A DNA stretch of 64,000 bases from Sapria himalayana (GCA_029783825.1 JAREIK010003115.1:241310-305309); one strand, 5' to 3'. Counted from the stretch's first letter, positions 1-10,786 are shown. The notes: generated from the sequence alone by a model not told the origin. Made by a program: numbers and translations.

Positions 1-339
1 GGAGGGCCATGATGGCATGACTCTAGATGGGTAACCTTGAAATAATCATGTTTTTAGAATAGAACTATATACAAATAAAATTGCTGGATGACTGCCATCC
101 TGTTTTAGCCTATTATTATTTTCATTCAATGATAATAGTGTGAGTAATGTGTATGGGACCTATTAATTTATTTGTTGTTTCTTGTTGATAAGATAGATGG
201 CTTTAGATATTGCTGATAGCTATTTATTTCTTGTTGGAAGTGTACATGCCCTCTCATGTATGTACATGTACACATGGGATTTGTATTCTAGACTAGCATA
301 ATAGTGTTTGAAAGTAATTTGAGGTTAAGAAGCGTTGAT
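1..339. other. No gene; probable TNP2 intron of element A
   Basis: AT-rich non-coding DNA with no reading frame or family match that I recognise. It precedes the AT tandem repeat and the last TNP2 exon, so it is inferred to be intron of the element A transposase gene. Confidence 0.35.
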
Positions 340-1493
340 CCAAAAAAACATACAACATTATGTTTAACTATATGTGTATAACTATATATAAATATTTGTA
401 TAACTATATAAAACTCTATATAATTAAATATAACTATATTTTTAAATATGTATACATATATGTATACATATATGTAAATCTATATATTTGTTTATAACTT
501 CGTATACATTTATGTATGACTACTTATAAAAACTTGGTATGAATATATCTATATATAAACTATATGTTTAACTATATATAACTATGTATAACTATATATA
601 CTATATGTATAATAACATATAACTATAAATAATTGTATCTACTATATGTATAACTATAACAACTTTGTACATAATTATATTTAAATATATAATTTACAAC
701 ATATATTTAATATACATTTATATATATTAGTATATAAAATGTATTTTACTATATATATGCCTTTACATAACTATATTTATAAATATATAAAATAATATGA
801 AAAATATATATACCTACATGTATAAATATACGTATAACTATATGTGTAACTAAATGTATAACCACATGTAAACATTTTATAATTACATGTATAACAACAT
901 ATAACATTATGTTTAACTATATGTGTATACCTATATATAAATATTTGTATAACTATATAAACTCTTTATAATTAAATATAACTATATTTGTAATATGTAT
1001 ACATATATATAAATCTATATAGTTGTTTATAACATTGTATACATTTATGTATAACTACTTATAACAACTTGTATGAATATATCTATATATAACTATTGTT
1101 TAACTATATATAACTATTTATAACTATATATACTATATGTATAACAACATATACTATAAATAATTGTATCTTACTATATGCATACCTATCAAAACATTAT
1201 AAATAACTATATTTAATATATAATTTACAACCATATATTTAATATACATTTTATATATAGTATATAAAAATGTTACTATATCTATACCAATACAGAACTA
1301 TATTTTTAATATATAAAATTATGAAAAAAATGTATATTCCTACTTGTATAAATATAAGTATAACTCTATGTGTAACTATATGTATAATCACGTGAAACTA
1401 TATTTATAATTACATGTATAACAACATATAATATTGTGTTTAACTATATGTGTATAACTATATATGTATAACCACTTAAATAGTGTTATATGC
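340..1493. repeat. About 540-bp AT tandem repeat inside the TNP2 intron
   Basis: Two near-complete units and the start of a third. The landmark TGTTTAACTATATGTGTATA occurs at 361 and 910 and, slightly changed, near 1437, giving spacings of 549 and 527 bp. Each unit is itself built from shorter motifs of the type TATATGTATAACTA. Related sequence recurs at 22012-22458 and 38069-38527, which marks those places as fragments of a second element of the same type. Confidence 0.75.
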
Positions 1494-1499
1494 AATAAA

Positions 1500-2058
1500 G
1501 GCTAAAGTTATTGTGTAGATGAGATTGATTATTATGGTCAACTCACATAAGTTATTGAGTTGGAATATCTTGGACTCCAAAATAACAGGATTGTTATATT
1601 AAAGTATGAGTATTTTTATCATGCACGAAATGTGGGTGCAAAGATTCATTTGGATTATAAGCTAGTGTATGTTAACCATAAACACAGATTTAATCGATAT
1701 GAGCCATTTATTATGGCAGTTCAAAGCCACTAAAGTATATCTATTGTACATATCTAAGTTTATCGCATGATAAGAGTGATTGGTCGATGATTTGCAAAAT
1801 TAAAGCTTGATCAAATTTTGAAGTACTAACATCTCAACAAAGCAGTGCAAACTTAGCTATTGTACTGGCATTCCAAGAAGATGACATATATAATATTGAG
1901 TCTCTGCATGTAGATGAAGATCTAGAAATTTATGTGACTTAAAAGGTGGCTCAATAGAAATTGAAGATGATCAATTTATATCTGAAAATGAGTGAAACTT
2001 CCATCAGAATCATACAAAATGTCAGAAGATTCATTGGAGGATGATAGTGATGCGATAA
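1500..2058 (+). pseudogene. TNP2 transposase C-terminal region (DUF4216-like), decayed
   Basis: From 1527 the frame reads DYYGQLT, then (after a stop) VIELEYLGLQNNRIVILKYE and later NRYEPFIMAVQSH. After a frameshift it continues SLSHDKSDWSMICKIKA and FQEDDIYNIESLHVDEDLEI. This is the familiar pattern of the DUF4216 domain at the C-terminus of plant CACTA TNP2 transposases: the YYG start, ELEYLG, the EPF-MA-Q block, DW--VCKIKA and an acidic tail. TAA stops in the domain (after QLT, after QSH and others) and the frameshift near 1725 show it is dead. It would be the last exon of element A's transposase gene, the rest lying outside the window. Confidence 0.8.
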
Positions 2059-2202
2059 TTAAACTATTATAATTATATTATAATATTAAACTATCAAAGA
2101 CTTTCTATATTTGTTGAAATCTATTGATGTTCTTTTATTCTAACATTCATGGTTGTTCATCATATTTTATTATTTGTTCTATGTTTTATTTTTGTACAAC
2201 AA

Positions 2203-4013
2203 ATAGCACCTAAAGGACATGGTCGTGGTAGAAGTTGACGTGGATGCAGTAATGAACCAAATTCATCTAGTATTGTACACAATGTAGCAAATTTAGTACC
2301 ATCTCATACCCACCATATCGAGATTTAACATCACAATCACCATCTCCATTTTCATCACCATCTCCATTTTCATCACCATCACCATCATTGACACCTTTGC
2401 TATCAGCTTTATCAGATATAAGCTCACCACCCATTTCCTTCCTGCACATACTTTTTGTACATTACCATCTACTACATCACATTTTACACCAATAGTTCCC
2501 CCATTTACAAAACCATCGGCATCATCAAATATTGTGCCTTCCTCTACATTCAGTGCTAAGTTAGTAATTGAGATGTGGATTGGAGGTGTAAGAAATAAAT
2601 AAATATACTTGAATACAAAATTATGATGTTTCTGTTAGTGCTAATTTTAATGGCTTTCAAGTAAAAATAATGAAACAAAAGCATTGAAAATTAATTATCT
2701 AATTAGTTAACTATTATGTTAGTTATTATTCTAGCAGTAAATACTTATGCCCTTGTTATTAATATAAATTCTTTTATGATTTTTCTATATATAGAATCTA
2801 TGCACATGGCTACCCAATTTTAATGGAAAGATAAAGTCATTGTGGGAGAGCAATATGCTGAATGGTATTCTGATTTTGTCCATAAATTGAAGAATATAAA
2901 GAAAGACTGGATTTTATATCCAAGGATGATTGGCCCAAGTGGTTTAAGTATTGGGAGGAGCCAGATGTGAAGACAAAATCAGAGATTTCCAGCATATATC
3001 GATGAACTGAGGTAGCCATACTAGGTATAGAAATGTCACGCCACACATGAGGGTCAAAGTCAAGCATTGAGCATGCTCGAGATTGGTACAATTTAAAATT
3101 TTTAACATTTATATATATAGTGGTTTTCCTAATAGTCTAAATAATAAAATCTATGCGTGGTTTTATTAATATTGTTAAAATTTTTTATAATTTGTTATTT
3201 TATGACTTAATAAATACATACTCTAGGCTGAAAAATTTGGTCGCTATCTCAATTTTTATGAGATTTTCAAAAAGATGCATGTGAAGAAATTAGATGGTCA
3301 GTTTGTTGACAACAAATCTCCGATGATTACTATAAGAATCTATTATATTAATAAAATTTTATAGAACTAAAGTAAATTTTGAAAGTTGTTTTGAATGCAA
3401 AATATTAAATTATTTTATGTATATCTATAATATTATTTTTTTATTTTATCATAGGAACTAATTGAGGAATGCGTGACAGCTGCTTCTCAACAAGTTGAGG
3501 GTTCTATCGATCTTCAGCCAATTGATTATGATCCTATCTATTTGGAGAACATGGGAGGTCATAAGAAGCAGTGGAGTGTGTGGCATCAGCACGAAGGGAG
3601 TGGCTTTTATTGTAGTAGTCTTGCTTCTAATTTATCTATCACAACTATGGTGGATGAAGTGGTCAAACAACAAGTAATGGAAACAAGTGAATGTTTTGAA
3701 GTTATGGAGACTGAAATGAAAAAGAAGGATGAGCAGATATCTCATTTGAAGGAAGACATGCAGGAAATGAAAGAAGAGAATGGTGAGGAGATTACTCATT
3801 TGAAAGAAGAAATGTAAGACATGAAAGAAGAGAAGGATAAACAGATTACTTTTTTTAATGAAGAAAAGCAAGAAATTAAAGAAATGAATGATGAAATGAA
3901 AGAAACTAAGAATTTAATGCAATAGTAGATATCTTATGTGGTCACAATTAGCAGCATTGACGCGACAAATAGCATTCCGAAATTCAACTGCAAAACCTCG
4001 TAAGAGAGGCTAA
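2203..4013 (+). pseudogene. TNPA-type second transposon gene (Transposase_24, Ptta/En/Spm family), decayed
   Basis: The probable start is ATA at 2203, replacing ATG, giving APKGHGRGRS then a stop: the basic Gly/Arg N-terminus usual for these proteins. A Ser/Pro-rich stretch with an 18-bp tandem repeat follows at 2341-2395. The family core is at 2795-3087: DDWPKWFKYWEEPDVKTKSE, then SEISSIYR, stop, TEVA and a SRHT-GSKSSIEHA motif. The next exon starts after AG at 3227 (AEKFGRYL, MHVKKLDGQFVD). The last exon, 3455-3925, gives YDPIYLENMGGHKKQWSV followed by a Glu/Lys-rich coiled coil. A shifted frame ends RQIAFRNSTAKPRKRG and TAA at 4011. TNPA-type proteins bind subterminal repeats of the element. 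Stops and at least one frameshift rule out a full product. Confidence 0.8.
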
Positions 4014-4801
4014 CACACATTCAATAATTAATTATGAGGATGATTTCGTATTAGAATAATTTTTGAACTATTTTTGATTTTTGTCTATGTCTAGCAAAAC
4101 AAGATGATATATTTTTTGAGGTATCAATTTTTTTTATTCTAGTTTTGTTCTTTGCTTTGCCAATTAACCTAATAATGAATCATTGCTATACATCTAATGT
4201 GAGATGCATAAAAAAATTTGATTCAAATCCTTCAGACATTATCATGGTCCTTCCTATGCATGGGTCCCATCTTTGGCTATCTCTGCTGGATCAAAAGGAG
4301 CCAAGCTTCAATTATCTTCATTATTCTTGAAGCATTTTATTTTTGCACACACACAGTCTCTCTAAACATCATTTCTAGACATCTTTTAGATATTTTTGAA
4401 GTTGTATGACTATCAACTTAGATTTTTGTTTGTTCATGTCTATAATTACTAATTTTATATTTCTTTGAATATGTTTGAGTCTACTCGAATATTTTGGGTA
4501 GAGTTTTAGCCTATTATAGGTATGTAAAGGCTTGGCTAGTCCTCTTGGTGCTAGGAATAGTATGTTAGCTTCTGAAGTTGTGAGTCGAACAAAATTTTAG
4601 TCTCACGCAGACGCAAGTTTGTTCTTGACACTCTTATTTCGTGTAGTTTCTACGTTGTCGCTGTTCAGATCTGTGACTACTCATTATCAGTCATTTGTGA
4701 ATTAAACTATTGAAATGTTAATAGCCATTACGATTGCTAATGAAATTCAATTAAATGTGTTAATTTTTCTTGTTCTCCTTCTCTTGCAAGTTCATAGTTT
4801 C
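4014..4801. other. Non-coding 3' region of element A with module N
   Basis: No recognisable gene. About 4395-4690 is a diverged copy of 39325-39640: both contain GGGTAGAGTTTTAG, ATTATAGGTATGTAAA and CAGATCTGTGACT in the same order. The last bases before 4802 (CTCTTGCAAG) look like a splice acceptor, and may be host intron carried along with the BPC fragment. Confidence 0.5.
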
Positions 4802-5032
4802 ATGGATGACGATGGGATGAACATGAGGAACTATGACTATTATGAGCTATTTTTCCAGGGGCATCTTGGTCTACAACTAATCCATAACATGAGAGACCAA
4901 GACACGAAGCTTTCTTACCAGAAGTGATCTTAACAACTTAATGGTTAATGCCAAAAATTTATTCAATCCCCACAAATGCATTGTCTCCAACACTTCTCTT
5001 GTACTCTAATCCATGAATGATGGCTGGATAAA
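4802..5032 (+). pseudogene. Captured fragment of a BASIC PENTACYSTEINE (GAGA-binding) transcription factor gene
   Basis: ATG at 4802 opens MDDDGMNMRNYDYYE, then GHLGLQLIHNMRDQDTK. Known BPC/BBR proteins start with MDDDG, RNWGYYEP, a KGHLGLQLM block and a RDTKPFLPGRD block. After a small deletion near 4909 the neighbouring frame reads FLTRSDLNNLMVNAKNLFNP, then HKCIVSNTS and SMNDGWI, matching the BPC segment with MVNANGAFHPRDCVVS and ending at DGWI. Only the N-terminal quarter is present; the C-terminal pentacysteine DNA-binding domain is absent. BPC proteins bind GA-repeat promoter elements. The fragment sits between the element's second gene and its 3' end, as expected for transduplication by a CACTA element. 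A frameshift and a stop at TAA before SMNDG make it non-functional. Confidence 0.8.
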
Positions 5033-5039
5033 CTAAAAG

Positions 5040-5360
5040 ATTAGCTTTTGAAGTTTTGTGCCTTCTTTATGAAGTATAAATGAGATAATACTGATTTGTT
5101 GCAATTTTGTGTCATCCGAGGCTATGTGAATATATTTATGTGCATATATATGTATGTATATACTATAGTATATTTGTACATATATAGTATCATATATACT
5201 ATTAGTACATATGTACATATATACTTAGTATCATATGTACTTAGTATATATGTAGATATACTAAGTATATATGTACATAAAATAGTGCAGTATATATTAC
5301 ATATAGACTACACTAATATATGTACATATATACTATAGTATATATCTACGTATATACTAA
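5040..5360. repeat. Palindrome array 1 of element A
   Basis: A leader, TTTTGTGCC to GAGGCTATGTGA (5050-5130), is followed by tandem near-palindromes built from TATATGTACATATA and TATACTATAGTATA. The same leader and array recur at 7055-7720 and, in part, 39810-40140. Single strands would fold into hairpins. No gene. Confidence 0.7.
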
Positions 5361-5461
5361 ATTTGATGCCATGATATCTAAGAAATTGACTAGTTTTTTA
5401 ATTCCGTCTGAATTTGATGCTTACATGATGATGCCACAAGAGAAAACTGGCAAAGTAGATT

Positions 5462-5995
5462 AAAAAGTTAATGATGAAGGGACTGAATGACTCAGAAAAA
5501 ACTGATTCCTTCTCTTTGTTTCTTGAAAGTAGAGTTGTTTCCTTTTGCTTATACAAGGATTTTGAAAGAATTCTAAAAATACTTATGACATGTGTATTTT
5601 GTGAGTTCTACTTTTCTTTCTTTTTAGATACTATGTTTAAGATTCTCATCACTGCTAATAACTCCTTTTTTTCCCTTGCAATTGTGTAGGATTTTGAAGC
5701 CTTAACTCCTAATATTCTTGCAAGAACGATCAAAACTATGGAAGGTAGTGGTCTAGTTATTTTACTTCTTCGAACCCTACCATCACTCATGAGTTTGTCT
5801 ACCATGGTCATGTTAAGTTACATTTCATTGCTCATTATTTACTTAAACAAAAACATGATATGCATTCTTTGATCTTTGAATTAGAATGTCTCTGTTGTCC
5901 CGGACATGTTAAGATGTTAATGCGAGATTTAGAAAAGAGTCACACTCTGAAATAGTTTCTCGGTTCAATGAGAGATTCCTTTTATATGTGCAGAT
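5462..5995 (+). pseudogene. Captured three-exon fragment of a NAT10-type RNA cytidine acetyltransferase gene
   Basis: Exon-like piece 1 (5462-5604) reads KKLMMKGLNDSEKTDSFSLF then FCLYKDFERIL, resembling the segment of plant NAT10/Kre33 proteins with PEKADPFSLFLE and YCLYKDSERILG. Piece 2 follows an AG acceptor at 5690: DFEALTPNILARTIKTMEGS then GLVILLLRTLPSLMSLSTMV, very close to the conserved DFEALTPNLLARTIETVEGG block. Piece 3 (5914-5995) reads DVNARFRKESHSEIVSRFNE then RFLL, matching the next conserved block. Intron-like DNA is retained between pieces, so the capture came from genomic DNA, not mRNA. NAT10 enzymes make N4-acetylcytidine in rRNA and tRNA; only the region before the helicase core is represented. 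No continuous frame joins the pieces. Confidence 0.85.
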
Positions 5996-6004
5996 AAGAG
6001 AAAC

Positions 6005-6360
6005 GCTAGTATATCTCTTATACGTACATACTGAGTATATATGTTCATATTTACTATATACTAAATATATACGTACCTATATACTATAGTATATACGTAC
6101 GTATATACTACAGTATATAGGTACTTATATACTATAGTATATACATACGTATATAATGTAGTATATACGTAGATATATACTATAGTATAATGTACATATA
6201 TACTCAGTATATCTACATATATATTATAGTACATGTACATATAATACTACAGAATTATATGTACATATATACTATAATAATATATGTAACTAGTGAAATA
6301 CTTGTATATATGTATATATATACTGTAGTATAAATGTACATATATACTATAGTATTATAT
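6005..6360. repeat. Palindrome array 2 of element A
   Basis: Tandem units of TATATACTATAGTATATA and TACATATATACT type, most nearly self-complementary, with variants containing TACGTA in the centre. It separates the NAT10 fragment from module M. No gene. Confidence 0.75.
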
Positions 6361-6690
6361 ATTTATTAAAATAGAACTTTTTTTATTTATTAATTTTGAA
6401 TTGATTGACTGGTTCAATTTTCGTACAGATATGATACTACAATGTTCCCTGTACGATGCTTGTAGAAGTGAAGGGATTTTTCAAAAGACATGACACCCCA
6501 TGACTAGGATAACTTTGTCGCAGCAGAAAGATGGTGATCAGAGGAGATGGGGGAGAAAAAGGAACGTCAATTTCACGGATAGATTATACTTTATGCAATG
6601 TCATTAGATACATTGATGAAAAAGATGTAATAAAATTTTATTATGTTTTTATTTTAACTATGCAAAACAAGGGTTGCGTAGAATGTATTT
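6361..6690. repeat. Module M, copy 1 (partly inside the 16-kb duplication)
   Basis: This segment recurs in diverged form at 7735-8140 and 38905-39320. Shared landmarks are GATTGACTGGTT, CAGATATG, GTAGAAGTGAAGGGATTTTT, CACGGATAGATTATACTTTA and TTAGATACATTGAT. No protein match is visible. The left breakpoint of the large tandem duplication (6456) falls inside it. Confidence 0.7.
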
Positions 6691-6856
6691 ATTCAAAATT
6701 ATTATGCAAAAAATATTTTCATCATCCTGTGTTGCACATGAGCATGGTATAGTGCTCCATTTTTCTATGTTCAAGTTTTTTATTGTTTTGTTGATGGTTA
6801 CCATTACTGACGATCTATCTCTATTTGATCTGTCAGTTCTTTTGTTAGTTTGTCAG

Positions 6857-7000
6857 CTCCATCATGGCGGGGCAAAGCAACATACTTATAGACCTTGGGA
6901 TTGGAAGAAAGTTCTGGTCACGGAGAGGCAAGATGCAAACTTTAATGCACCAAGCTTGGCTCGTGACTTGTCTTCCAGGTTTTCCTCTAAGAGTTTTTAG
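6857..7000 (+). pseudogene. Unidentified exon-like fragment, possibly another captured host exon
   Basis: After a pyrimidine-rich stretch ending in CAG (6856), an open frame reads LHHGGAKQHTYRPWDWKKVL then VTERQDANFNAPSLARDLSS before reaching a stop at 6998. A possible donor CAG/GT lies at 6978. The composition is markedly more balanced than its surroundings and looks like real protein. I do not recognise the family. Its setting matches the BPC and NAT10 pieces upstream, which suggests a captured exon. An identical copy lies at 22860-23003. Confidence 0.45.
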
Positions 7001-7049
7001 AGATATTTTTCTAAATTTAAATAATCTTTGCTTTTCTTATTTATATTGA

Positions 7050-7134
7050 TAGTGATGTTTTGTGCCATCTTTTTGAAGTATAAATGGGGTAATACTAATT
7101 TGTTGTAGTTTTGTCATCTGAGGCTATGTGATTT

Positions 7135-7168
<34 letters not shown>

Positions 7169-7720
7169 ATATTGCTTTATATACTTACATATATACTATA
7201 GTACATATGTAATATATATTGAGAATATATATATATATATATATATGTATATGTATATACTAAGTATATATCAACGTATATACGAAGTACATATGTATGT
7301 AATTACTAAGTATATATGTATGTATATACTGAATATATATGTATGTATAATACTATAGTATATATGTACATATATACTCAGTATATCTACATATATACTA
7401 TAGTATATAAGTACATATAATTCTACAATATTATATGTGCATATATACTGAGTATATATGCACATATAATACTCCAGTATATATGCACATATAATACTCC
7501 AATATATATGTACATATATACTCAGTTTAAATGTGCATATAATACTACAGTATATATGTACATATATACTCAGTTTAGATTTACATATAAAACTATAGTA
7601 TATATGTACATATACTATAGTAATTTATCTAACTAGTGAAATGGTAGTATATACGTATATATACACTATAGTATAAATGTACATATATACTACAATATTA
7701 TATATTTATTTAAACATAAC
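7050..7720. repeat. Palindrome array 3 of element A with TA microsatellites
   Basis: It starts with the TTTTGTGCC to GAGGCTATGTGA leader (about 7058-7130), then two TA runs (7134-7160 and 7226-7246), then roughly twenty near-palindromic units such as TATATGTACATATATACT and TAATACTCCAGTATATATG. It ends in TATATATTTATTTAAACATA. No gene. Confidence 0.75.
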
Positions 7721-7734
7721 TTTTTTTATTTATT

Positions 7735-8140
7735 TTTTTTGATTTGATTGACTAGTTTAAATTTCATACAGATATGGTACCGCAATATTCCCCATATGAA
7801 GCTAGTAGAAGTGAAGGGATTTTTCACTAGACATGATGCACCATGACTAGGATAGCTTTGTCAGAACAGAAAGATGATGACCAGAATAACTGGGGAAGAG
7901 AAAGCAATGTCAATTTCACGGATAGATTAAACTTTATACACTATCATTAGATACATTGATAAAAAAGATATAATAAAATTTATATTATATTTTTGTTTTA
8001 ACTATGTAAAATATTGTATTAGAATAATATATTAACTGATTTTAATTTTTGTTAATTATAAATTATCATTTATAGTTTTTGTTTTTACTCAATTTAATAT
8101 AAAAACATGAAATTATTTAATTAAATTTTTTGGAAAAAAA
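7735..8140. repeat. Module M, copy 2
   Basis: Homologous to 6390-6690 and 38930-39320: GATTTGATTGACTAG, CAGATATGGTACCGCAATAT, GTAGAAGTGAAGGGATTTTT, TTTCACGGATAGATTAAACT. It runs on through AATATTGTATTAGAATAA, which is also present at 39200. No protein match seen. Confidence 0.7.
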
Positions 8141-8149
8141 ATAATAGTG

Positions 8150-8474
8150 AAAATAGTTTTTTGAATGAAAATAGCTAGGGAATTTTCCCTTGGTAATTTA
8201 GCTAGAGATTTTTATTTTGCTAATTTAGTTAGGAAATTTTCTGAAGCTTCAAATTAAGATAAAAATTAGATAGGGAAATTAATAATTTAGCTAAGGTATT
8301 TTTCGTCGCTAAAATTTGTTAGCTAGGGACTCTTTCCCTCATTTTTTTTAGCAACGAGCACTTTAGGTTGGGAAAGATTCCATCATTATTCCATCATTAT
8401 ATCCACTTTAGCAATAAGAATAACCCATTGTGCTAGGAAAAATTCCAAAGCTATTTGGGATTTTTATTGCAGTG
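8150..8474 (+). repeat. 3' subterminal and terminal region of CACTA element A
   Basis: Repeated TAGCTAGGGA, TTAGCTAGAGAT and TTCGTCGCTAAAA motifs lead to GGGATTTTTATTGCAGTG, which ends at 8474. TAGCTAGGG also occurs in the 5' subterminal regions at 10787 and 54931, so A, B and D look like one broad CACTA family. CTAT array sequence begins at the next base. Confidence 0.75.
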
Positions 8475-10510
8475 GTCTATCAATCTTTCAATTAATCTCT
8501 CTATCAAATGGCCTTTCAATTTGTCTATCAAACTACCTATCTATATGTCTATTTGTCTTTTTGTTGTGTGTCTATTTATCTTTCAATTTGTTTGTTTGAC
8601 TTCTTGACTATCTAAATACATGTCTGTATATCTGTATGTCTGTCTATCTATCTGTCTACATGCTTGACTGACTTATTACATGGTTGCATGCCTATCTATC
8701 TATCTATCTATGTGTGTGTATATTTATTTAACTATCTATCAATCAACCAATAAATCAATCAATCTATCTCTCTAAGAATTTGTCTATCAATTTGTCTATT
8801 AAACTATCTATCTAAATGTCTATTTTTCTTTTTTTGCCTATCTATCTATATTTCTATTTATTTGTTTGACTTTCTAACTATCAATCTACATGTCTATCTA
8901 TCTGTGTGTTTGTGTGTCTATTTGTCTACCTGCCTGACTATCTTCCTACCTGTCTACCTGCCTGTATATCTAGATAGACAAATAGATCATCTATTTGTCT
9001 ATTTATCTATCTTTCTGTCTATCAATTAGTCTATCTATATGTCTATCTATCTGTAAAAATACTTTTTATCTATTTGTCTATTCTATCTATCTATCAATTT
9101 GTATATCTTTCTATATATATATATATATCTATCTATATGTCTATCTATTTATCAATCTATCTATATATCTATTTGTGACTCTATCTATCTATCTATATGT
9201 CTATCTGTCTTTGTATCAATCTATCTATCTTACAATCTATTTGATTATCTTTATTTTTATCTATTTATCAATCTATTTATCTATCTATCTACTTTTATGT
9301 CTATCTGTATATTTATCTATCTAATTTTCTATCTATCTATCTATCTATCTATATATCTATCTTTCTATCAACATATTAATCTAACTATCTATCTATATAT
9401 CGATCTATTTGTTTATCTATCTAGCTATCTGTCTATCAATCTATTTGAAAAATAATCTATCTATCTACCTATCGGTCTATCTATTTGTCTATCTATCTAT
9501 TTATCTATCATCTCTCTATCTAACTATCTATCCGTCTATTAATCTTTATATCGATCTTTCTTTTAATATGTCTATATATCTATCAATCAATTTAACTATA
9601 TGTATATCTATCTATCTATCTATATATCTATATCACTATCTATCTATCTATCTTTCTGTCTGAATATATATCTGTCTATCTAACTAGCTATCTATCTTTC
9701 TATCTATTTATCTATCTATATATCTATCTATCTTTCTATCTATCAATCTATCATTCTGTATATTAATATATCTATCAATTTATCAATCAATCATTATATC
9801 AATATGTTTATCAATCTTAATATCATTTTATCTATCAATCTATCTATCTATGAATATATATATTTATATATATATATCTATATATCTATATATCTATCTA
9901 TCTATTTGTCTATCTATATGTATATCTATCTATCTATCTATCTCACTATTAATTTATCTATCTACGTGTTTATCAATATGTGTATCAATCTATTTATCTA
10001 TCATTCTGTGTGTCTGTCTATATAAATGTTTATCTATCTTTCTATCTATTTGTGTGTCTATTTGTCTATCTGTCTATTTGTCTTTCTATTTGTCTAACTA
10101 TCTTTCTATCTATATGTCTATCTATATATCTATCTATCAATCTTTCAATCTCCATATCTACTTGTCTATCTATCTATCTATTATCTATTTATCTATCTTT
10201 CTATTTATCTATCTATCTATATGTCAATCTATCTGTCTATATATTTGTCTATATAATTGTCTATCTATCTATCGATCTATGTTTTTCTCTATCTTTTTAT
10301 CTAGTTTTCTTTCTATCTATCAGTCAATCAACCTTTCAATCTTTCTCTCTCTCTCTCTATCTACCTATCTATATATGTGTGTATATATGTGTATATATTT
10401 CTGTCTATCTTTATATCTATCTAGATGTATATATATCTTTCTATCAACTATCAATTTATATGTTTATCTATCTATCTGTCTGTCTGTCTGTCTGTATATC
10501 TATCTATCAG

Positions 10511-10541
<31 letters not shown>

Positions 10542-10786
10542 ATCTATATGTCTATCTATATTTCTATATATCTATCTATCCATCCATCTATCTTTCTATC
10601 CATCTATTTGTCAATCTATCTGTCTATATATATTTATTTATATCTATCTATCTATCTATTTTTCTATCCATATATCTATATAACTATCTAAATGTCTATT
10701 TATCTATCAATATATTATTATATCTATATATCTATCAATTTTCAATCTATATAATAATATTTTTGTTCATGTTCGTGTAAATGTAA
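8475..10786. repeat. CTAT/GATA degenerate microsatellite, array 1
   Basis: About 2.3 kb dominated by CTAT tetranucleotides with substituted versions (CTGT, TTGT, CAAT, CTTT, TTAT), closely flanked by CACTA termini. The plus-strand reading frames of up to 277 residues are a repetition artefact: TCTATCTATCTA reads Ser-Ile-Tyr-Leu in every frame, whereas the minus strand meets TAG regularly. The last 45 bases before 10787 are AT-rich, not CTAT. Confidence 0.9.

Larger units (their letters stand above)
1..8474 (+). mobile_element. CACTA (En/Spm) transposon A, right-hand part
   Basis: This is the 3' portion of a class II CACTA element whose 5' end lies left of the window. In order it contains the C-terminal (DUF4216-like) part of a TNP2 transposase, then a Transposase_24/TNPA-type gene on the same strand, then a long 3' region, then a terminus at 8474 ending ATTGCAGTG. 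The reverse complement of that end, CACTGCAATAAAAATC, resembles the usual plant start CACTACAAGAAAA. TNP2 followed by TNPA on one strand is the standard CACTA gene order. Both genes carry stops and frameshifts, so this copy cannot supply transposase. The 3' region carries captured host gene pieces. The 3 bp after the end are GTC; the target duplication cannot be checked because the left end is absent. Confidence 0.85.

Noticed and set aside
2837..3091. Minus-strand open frame of 84 residues
   Set aside because: Antisense shadow of the Transposase_24 core exon on the plus strand.
5096..5338. Tyr/Ile-rich frames in AT palindrome arrays (also 7271-7465, 39827-40030)
   Set aside because: Produced by TATATGTACATATA-type repeats; no start context or domain.
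5608..5811. Minus-strand open frame of 67 residues
   Set aside because: Antisense shadow of the captured NAT10 exon, whose plus-strand translation matches the conserved family block.
8995..10780. Similar Ser-Ile-Tyr-Leu open frames in array 1 and in its duplicate
   Set aside because: Same repeat artefact; lengths change between duplicates with 4-bp indels, showing no coding constraint.
8475..10786. CRISPR-like array interpretation of the regular repeats
   Set aside because: There are no fixed-length spacers or conserved long repeats; it is a degenerate tetranucleotide array in a plant genome.
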